10,983 bases of DNA from the NCBI GenBank assembly GCA_029939035.1, contig JAOZTS010000033.1:1-10983 (forward strand). Direction: 5' to 3'. Numbering within the stretch: position 1 is the first letter of the stretch; each line of letters begins with the position of its first letter. The notes under the pieces were generated by a model. The model searched no databases. It saw only the letters and a program-made list of their open reading frames with translations, and had not been told where the DNA came from. This stretch comes from Candidatus Altimarinota bacterium (GTDB lineage Bacteria > Patescibacteriota > Gracilibacteria > UBA1369 > LOWO2-01-FULL-3). The translations under genes and the position numbers were made by a program. Shown here one piece after another: positions 7,801-10,983 of this stretch.

Positions 7801-7830
7801 AGCTTCAGGGTTTACATCCATGTTTTCCAT
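4816..7830 (-). CDS. Large membrane-anchored ectodomain protein of unknown function
   Basis: A 1004-residue protein with a short basic N-terminus, one uncleaved membrane helix (about 21-43) and a long outside region. I do not recognise the family. Just outside the membrane is TPPSL...SLYQGFIKEAG (49-67), matching the two cysteine-rich proteins downstream. Two similar domains follow at about 90-201 and 217-296, each beginning with a GL/GW-type strand and ending in a hydrophobic G-V-x-(I/Y) strand. An acidic-proline linker TPDPDPDPVET (297-307) leads to a mostly helical region (310-500). A mixed region contains IDLDSDGDGTGD (676-687), a likely calcium loop, and CDSGFSLNEAGEC (751-763), which resembles the end of an EGF-like domain. 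The C-terminal 235 residues are helical and Ala/Leu/Asp-rich, possibly coiled coil. There are eight cysteines, at about 222, 245, 313, 539, 650, 734, 751 and 763. It is the first gene of its probable operon and has an A-rich leader without a Shine-Dalgarno. Confidence 0.92.
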   Translation of the reverse strand: MENMDVNPEAKNASGKPSKMKAIFAAVFAVALVFGGVYYFVFGQDQATPPSLGASDSLYQGFIKEAGSLMSPTQLDIDNWDDTVKSEKLVQADYTNRRIGLVPFYSDIAMSFDDVMKSIDPSTIGEIALVAFKTPPASWDISNVDPGALAYYDGKGYILTPEDYYGSDAAIIHTDDATWGDIVFDPFEVGVIITSNKIDIYNDHIFLPGVEAYTSTESYDPCTTAKEGWTLTMLTPDVAKRLEECVPTNVYMMVPEAEMTDLQKGFIYNEVLSLSEITAPTVGWVYYENDPVIVATTPDPDPDPVETLPPYICATTEEDYYDAFAQSVGNLKSYDVYGLLADVDRSLVGEMYAAIQYANDGLAINELAGALEQLSGPLNTIVNNKDLLTLIAVTLEPSIPALIGIDTWYDDYSVNTKLYLSSLTNTIGGVSASVKDMSESGVEIENYLLEVDELLEYLVNDISNWAAVNPAFVVAETNINDTRNVILNELEFNVTDLLNDKRNVKVLAKNDGMIGTDSFLQGDQFLELDVTLITDADGCYRGDFDYLDDAKKQIFVDGLVGATVSEGVKASAVAGFLDALVPIFQAYVSDGLIDHFYDALHEYVILGNGLGFDVTDQQHTLDTVGYQPLNFNPDSQMIGNFNEFGSVQECTDPDGVKDYVLMMDEGVREKIFFAYIDLDSDGDGTGDIIEEIDFSDLLKEEFSNNTDANNAKRIVQTYLFTNTGDATPEFRATCVPLGAERAVAGGNELGCDSGFSLNEAGECKADGSAHTAIINEIDGSIAYAYELRDLLQNVLIDLTEFNNENRFYFEGTLYNDSHQDASLYIAVIEYANSAFDRFSPADGANTDSFTIDGAATAVDSLRNDNTESTLAQLETIKANVDAGLAFIVEDIKFAVEAFVALREAQGEKIKNNAEAIIAAAELANLDAEVSIDLQAMEDLMGLYNDLMGLSNTATLTGVVRSLIIAELGTLDAAAILDAVLAVSANINGMYGSWVSIDSTLTTQY
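6924..6944 (-). repeat. Short (Asp-Pro) hexamer repeat
   Basis: About three copies of the 6-bp unit ggatct (plus-strand reading) encode the DPDPDP linker between the paired N-terminal domains and the helical region of the 1004-residue protein. The same hexamer, expanded to eight units, occurs in the left-edge gene. Gain or loss of a unit keeps the frame and only changes linker length. Confidence 0.55.
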
Positions 7831-7866
7831 AGTTGTTTGTTTTAATTTTTATTTTATATATTTATA

Positions 7867-7884
7867 AGTGATTCTTTTTTCACT
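7867..7884 (-). promoter_or_regulatory. Stem-loop at the predicted 5' end of the operon mRNA
   Basis: On the minus strand AGTGAaaaaagaaTCACT forms a 5-bp stem with an 8-base A-rich loop. It begins one base after the transcription start predicted from the promoter at 7892-7920. Hairpins at the extreme 5' end of an mRNA are known to slow decay in other bacteria. The rest of the leader (7831-7866) is A/T-rich and unstructured. The stem is short, so this is a modest call. Confidence 0.4.
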
Positions 7885-7891
7885 CATATAT

Positions 7892-7920
7892 ATTGTACAA
7901 TAATTTGACCGTTGCGTCAA
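7892..7920 (-). promoter_or_regulatory. Sigma70-type promoter for the four-gene operon
   Basis: Read on the minus strand, a -35 box TTGACG (7915-7920) and a -10 box TACAAT (7892-7897) are separated by exactly 17 bases. The predicted transcription start is near 7885, giving a leader of about 55 bases before the ATG at 7830. The -35 box lies inside the inverted repeat TTGACgcaacgGTCAA (7905-7920), which could be an operator. The boxes are close to consensus, but the start site has not been measured. Confidence 0.75.
7905..7920. promoter_or_regulatory. Inverted repeat over the -35 box (possible operator)
   Basis: TTGACcgttgcGTCAA has perfect 5-bp arms and a 6-base centre, and overlaps the -35 box of the operon promoter. 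The left-edge promoter has a looser version at the same position: in minus-strand reading GGTTGcaagagCGTCAA compared with GGTTGacgcaaCGGTCAA here. A shared regulator is possible but unproven; five-base arms also occur by chance. Confidence 0.35.
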
Positions 7921-7938
7921 CCTTGGTCGTGAAGATTT

Positions 7939-10317
7939 TTATTCCTTAGTTACTGTAATTGTAACTTCAGCTTTTGAGATGTTGTTTTCGGCATCAGAAA
8001 CTTCTAGAGAAGCTGAGTAACTACCTGTGTCTGAATAGACATGAGAAGGTTTTACGTCAGTAGAGGTACTTCCGTCACCAAAATCCCAGAAATAGCTAGA
8101 AATTGTGCCTGTAGCGCATCCAGGATCGAATGATGTCTCCAATGGAGCCGGTCCTTCTTCGAACACTGATACGAAACATGCTTCTAGTGGTATTTCTCGC
8201 ACTGTAATGAGGATTTCATCTGTTTCCATGCTACCATCTGCGCCTACAACTGTAACTTTGGCTGTATATGTGCCAATTGAAGTGTATTTGTGTGTAATTG
8301 AGGCCGTACCGATCTTTGGGCTGGTGCTGTCACCAAAATCCCATTGATAACTGGTGATCTGCCCTTCGTCGTATGAAGAGCCGCTAGCGTCGAATTCAAC
8401 AGTTAGAGGAATGTTTCCTTCTATTCTGTCGGCTTCGATGACTGCTTCGATTCCTTTTGGCAGTACTTTAATTGCGATGCTTTCAGTACCGACATTTCCA
8501 TTTGCATCAATAACAGTAAGTTTTGTTGTATATGTGCCGTCATTTAGGAAGGTGTAAGCGGTTGTTTCTCCATATTCTTGTACTTCTCCGTCTCCATTAA
8601 AATCCCATTCGTAATCTACGATATTGTTGTCGCTGTCAGTTGTTCCTGAAGCATCGAATGTTACTTTTAGCGGAACTGTTCCTTCTACCCAACCAAGTCC
8701 TTCTTCTGCTACTGGAGTTGTGCTTATAACTGGTTTTGGTGTTCCTTGTGGAGCTCCGATAGTGATCACCATTGATGTTTCACCCTCGTTGTCTTCTTCG
8801 TCAGTTACTTTAAGAGTGACTTCGTATGTTCCTGAATTTAGGAAAACGTGTGAGACTGATTTTGTGTTTTCTGTTGGTGTTCCGTCTTTGAAATCCCATT
8901 CATAGCTTTCTATATCTCCTGTTGGAGCCGTAGACTCGTCTCCTTTAAACACGTAGTTTAAGCCGGAAATGAATGTTTCAGGTTCACCTACCACTGTAAT
9001 TACAGCTTCTGGTTCTTTTGCTTCTTCTACTACTATTTCTTTTTCGCTAATTTCGAAATCTCCGATAGTTGATGTAACCCTGAGGGAAACAGTGTATCTG
9101 CCAATTTTGTCGAATTCATATTCTGCTGTGACTCCTTCTGCGTCGTCAAATTCTCCATCTTCATCGAAATCCCATTCGTAGGTATCAATTGTTCCATCTG
9201 GATCTACTGATTCGCTAGCATCAAATTCTACTTCTAACGGAGCTTCTCCTGATTGAGGAGTTGCTGTAAATGTAGCTGTTAATGCTTGGTCTGCGACACT
9301 TACCGTCACACCGTATTCTGCTGGCAATTCTTCGCCAGTTTTCTTGTCCTGGAGTGTTACCTCGAGGATAACGTCGAATTTCCCTTTCTTTTCAAACCTG
9401 TGTGAAATGATTTGTCCTGTTCCCTCTTCTCCATCTCCAAAATCCCATTCGTAGAAAATTATTTTGTATTTTGACGAATCTACTGGGAGATTTGATGCAT
9501 CGAATTTTATTTCTATTGGGGCTTTTAAATTAATAGTATCCTCTGGTTCTGTGACAATCGGATCAGTGAGCTCTGGGGCTACGCTGATTCTCTTTCCGTC
9601 CAGATACGCATAGGCAAAAACCCATATTATAAGGATGAAAATGAGTACTACTCCCGAAATTAGTGCGCTTTTTAGGCCCTGTTTCTTTGCAAATTTGTCG
9701 TCTTTTTTCGCCATACTGGCCTTGAATAGGCCAACCATTGTAAATGTGAATGCAACTAACGCCACGAGGATAAATACGACGTGGATTAGCGTGATCAGGC
9801 TGTTTACGAATGAAGCTTCGTTTACGCCCATAAGCTGTGCTATTGGACTTTCCCCTTCGCCAGTTTGACCAACAAAAACGAAGGCTAATACGATGAATAT
9901 AATCGAAATTGCTCCAAATCCTCCTAAACATCCAAGAATTGCTTTTCTTCGAGCTTCTGGGTTTGCAACTTTCTTTGTTCCAGGTTTTACAACTGCTTGA
10001 GCAGGTGCTGAACCTATTTTTACTTGTCCTATGGTTTTACCTTCGACTTTTGGAGCTTCAGGTTTTGCAGGTTCTGGCTGTGGTTCAGGTTGCGCTGGTG
10101 CCTCCGGTTTTGGTGGCACAATGTCCTGCTCTGCTTTTGGAGCTTCTGGAGCCTCTGCATGTGGATTGACCTCAGGTTTTGTCTCCTGTGAAGGTTTAGT
10201 GTCTTCTGGTTTCTTAATATCGTTCATGTAGTTGTTAATCTTTGGAGTTTCTTCTTCTGGCGCGCTGCCCATTTCTAAATCTTCCGGAATATTTTTAGGA
10301 TCATTTTGGTCATCCAT
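7939..10317 (-). CDS. Three-helix membrane protein with Pro/Glu-rich cytoplasmic tail and six PKD domains
   Basis: The 792-residue protein has three parts. Residues 1-125 are hydrophilic and rich in Pro, Glu, Ala and Lys (repeated PEAP and KPEAP words at about 55-90). Three membrane helices follow at about 127-150, 171-198 and 215-238. RRK before helix 1 and a Lys-rich loop (about 199-216) between helices 2 and 3 place the N-tail and that loop inside and the remainder outside. Residues 247-790 form six PKD domains, with the WDF motif at about 291, 382, 474, 571, 659 and 744 and each ending in a GxYxxxLxVxD-type strand. Domains 2 and 4 have an acidic DxDGE-type loop directly after WDF, probably calcium-binding. 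The last domain has two cysteines (714 and 734) well placed for a disulfide. PKD arrays are typical of extracellular stalks and adhesins. The three-helix base is unusual for a simple anchor and suggests a complex partner or signal across the membrane (inference). No Shine-Dalgarno precedes the ATG. It follows the truncated PKD gene by 11 bases. Confidence 0.93.
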   Translation of the reverse strand: MDDQNDPKNIPEDLEMGSAPEEETPKINNYMNDIKKPEDTKPSQETKPEVNPHAEAPEAPKAEQDIVPPKPEAPAQPEPQPEPAKPEAPKVEGKTIGQVKIGSAPAQAVVKPGTKKVANPEARRKAILGCLGGFGAISIIFIVLAFVFVGQTGEGESPIAQLMGVNEASFVNSLITLIHVVFILVALVAFTFTMVGLFKASMAKKDDKFAKKQGLKSALISGVVLIFILIIWVFAYAYLDGKRISVAPELTDPIVTEPEDTINLKAPIEIKFDASNLPVDSSKYKIIFYEWDFGDGEEGTGQIISHRFEKKGKFDVILEVTLQDKKTGEELPAEYGVTVSVADQALTATFTATPQSGEAPLEVEFDASESVDPDGTIDTYEWDFDEDGEFDDAEGVTAEYEFDKIGRYTVSLRVTSTIGDFEISEKEIVVEEAKEPEAVITVVGEPETFISGLNYVFKGDESTAPTGDIESYEWDFKDGTPTENTKSVSHVFLNSGTYEVTLKVTDEEDNEGETSMVITIGAPQGTPKPVISTTPVAEEGLGWVEGTVPLKVTFDASGTTDSDNNIVDYEWDFNGDGEVQEYGETTAYTFLNDGTYTTKLTVIDANGNVGTESIAIKVLPKGIEAVIEADRIEGNIPLTVEFDASGSSYDEGQITSYQWDFGDSTSPKIGTASITHKYTSIGTYTAKVTVVGADGSMETDEILITVREIPLEACFVSVFEEGPAPLETSFDPGCATGTISSYFWDFGDGSTSTDVKPSHVYSDTGSYSASLEVSDAENNISKAEVTITVTKE

Positions 10318-10328
10318 AGGAGTAAGTT

Positions 10329-10983
10329 TTATTGAAATTTTATTTCTTGAGTTGTGGAATGGTCGTTTCCATATATATCAGTTACAGTCAATTTTACAAC
10401 TGTTTTTCCCCATTCCTTCTCAAAATTTGTCTTCCATGTTCCTGGAAGACTTGTCTTGAAATCTTGGTCATCATTTTTCACTCCATTTCCATCTGTATCG
10501 AAGTGAATATTCTTGTCTAAAATATAATATGCGATTGCGCCTTCTGATTGTGAGAAGTCGAATGTCACTGACCCCTCGTCACCTGATAGATATACTATAT
10601 CATCGTTTGCAGGGATTATGTCCGCAAGGAGGATAGCAACGAGTCCAGTGACAGGTTCCGCGCCTTCTCCCACTTCTATAGCTTTTACGATTGTGCCTAT
10701 CCCTCCTCTGTTGTCAGTTACAGTTAGTTTTACCTCGTAGGTTCCTGAAGCCTCATACGTGAATGTAGGGGCTTCTAGAATTGAGTCTTGATCGTTTGTT
10801 GGATCTCCATCTCCATCGCTGTCTGCTAATGTGAGATCAGATGAAGTGTCGAAGTCCCAAACTAGGCTTTCTACTACAGTACCCTTTTCAGAGTCAGCAG
10901 TTGAATCTGATCTGAATAGCACCATGTCGTCTACAATTTCATACGAAAATGCAGCTTCTGGTGGTGCCGACAATGGAATGCTC
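10329..10983 (-). CDS. PKD-domain surface protein, 5'-truncated (C-terminal 217 codons)
   Basis: The reading frame is open to the right edge, so only the C-terminal end is present; a TTG at 10971-10973 could serve as a start but is most likely an internal Leu codon. Two PKD-like beta-sandwich domains can be read. The first has WDFD followed by an acidic loop DSDGDGDPTNDQD (10785-10823) and ends with the typical GTYEVKLTVTDNRG strand. The second is degenerate at the WDF position (YYILDKNIHF), has a second acidic loop DTDGNGVKNDDQD (10461-10499), and ends with VVKLTVTDIYGN. Both loops resemble EF-hand/thrombospondin-3-type calcium loops. No cysteine is present. PKD domains are extracellular binding or spacer modules; the N-terminal anchor and any further domains lie outside the window. 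The stop is TAA, and the next gene starts 11 bases on, so the two are probably co-transcribed. It may be a paralogue of that neighbour, which also combines PKD domains with acidic loops. Specific function is unknown. Confidence 0.88.
   Translation of the reverse strand, partial: SIPLSAPPEAAFSYEIVDDMVLFRSDSTADSEKGTVVESLVWDFDTSSDLTLADSDGDGDPTNDQDSILEAPTFTYEASGTYEVKLTVTDNRGGIGTIVKAIEVGEGAEPVTGLVAILLADIIPANDDIVYLSGDEGSVTFDFSQSEGAIAYYILDKNIHFDTDGNGVKNDDQDFKTSLPGTWKTNFEKEWGKTVVKLTVTDIYGNDHSTTQEIKFQ

Noticed and set aside
7900..7938. Rho-independent terminator after the six-PKD gene
   Set aside because: The only hairpin there has a 5-bp stem with no T-run after it, and it overlaps the -35 box of the next promoter.
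9563..9931. Minus-strand second-frame open frame of 122 codons
   Set aside because: It overlaps the membrane-helix region of the PKD protein in another frame and shows no sensible protein features.
9909..10231. Plus-strand Leu-rich and Gly/Ser-rich open frames
   Set aside because: They lie opposite the Pro/Glu-rich N-terminus of the six-PKD protein and arise from its codon bias; no start signal or family resemblance.
10971..10973. TTG as the true start of the right-edge gene
   Set aside because: The frame continues upstream to the window edge and no signal peptide or membrane anchor follows the TTG, so the gene is better read as 5'-truncated.
1..10983. UGA recoded as Gly (as in Gracilibacteria/Absconditabacteria)
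   Set aside because: All genes stay open under the standard code with no in-frame UGA, and every visible gene ends in TAA.

Overview
The window is about 11 kb of AT-rich bacterial DNA, and every credible gene lies on the minus strand. It holds seven genes, listed here in transcription order (right to left): a 5'-truncated PKD-type surface protein (10983-10329); a 792-residue three-helix membrane protein with six PKD domains (10317-7939); a 1004-residue anchored ectodomain protein (7830-4816); a 145-residue secreted, repeat-rich protein with a sorting-signal-like tail (4788-4351); two paralogous anchored cysteine-rich proteins of 638 and 488 residues (4312-2396 and 2371-905); and the first 274 codons of an anchored Big_5/FlgD-like protein that runs off the left edge (822-1). 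No enzyme, RNA gene, transposase, phage gene or CRISPR array is visible. No gap between genes exceeds about 110 bases.

Organism: all six visible stop codons are TAA and no gene needs UGA to be read through, so the genetic code looks standard. Start codons lack a Shine-Dalgarno sequence and instead sit behind A-rich leaders. Envelope proteins are attached by an N-terminal helix or a C-terminal hydrophobic tail, and there is no sign of an outer membrane or lipoprotein signals. With the chain of large, unfamiliar PKD, acidic-repeat and Cys-rich ectodomains, this fits a small-genome candidate-phylum (CPR/Patescibacteria) bacterium. A group such as Peregrinibacteria is a guess from general style and is not shown by the sequence.

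Transcription: two good sigma70-type promoters are visible. One (7892-7920) reads into the 1004-residue gene and probably drives a four-gene operon with spacings of 27, 38 and 24 bases. The other (858-886) drives the left-edge gene. The two right-hand genes are 11 bases apart and must be read from a promoter outside the window.

How it may work together: the whole block seems to encode a cell-surface assembly. The 1004-, 638- and 488-residue proteins share a common front end (membrane anchor, a motif of the form S-[TL]-[FY]-[KQ]-G just outside the membrane, then two similar 80-110-residue domains) but carry different C-terminal business ends: a long helical region, four six-cysteine modules, or two six-cysteine modules. 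The left-edge protein has a matching anchor and a near-match to the motif. The six-cysteine module is the strongest candidate for an undescribed domain. Function is unknown; adhesion or host-cell contact is an inference only.
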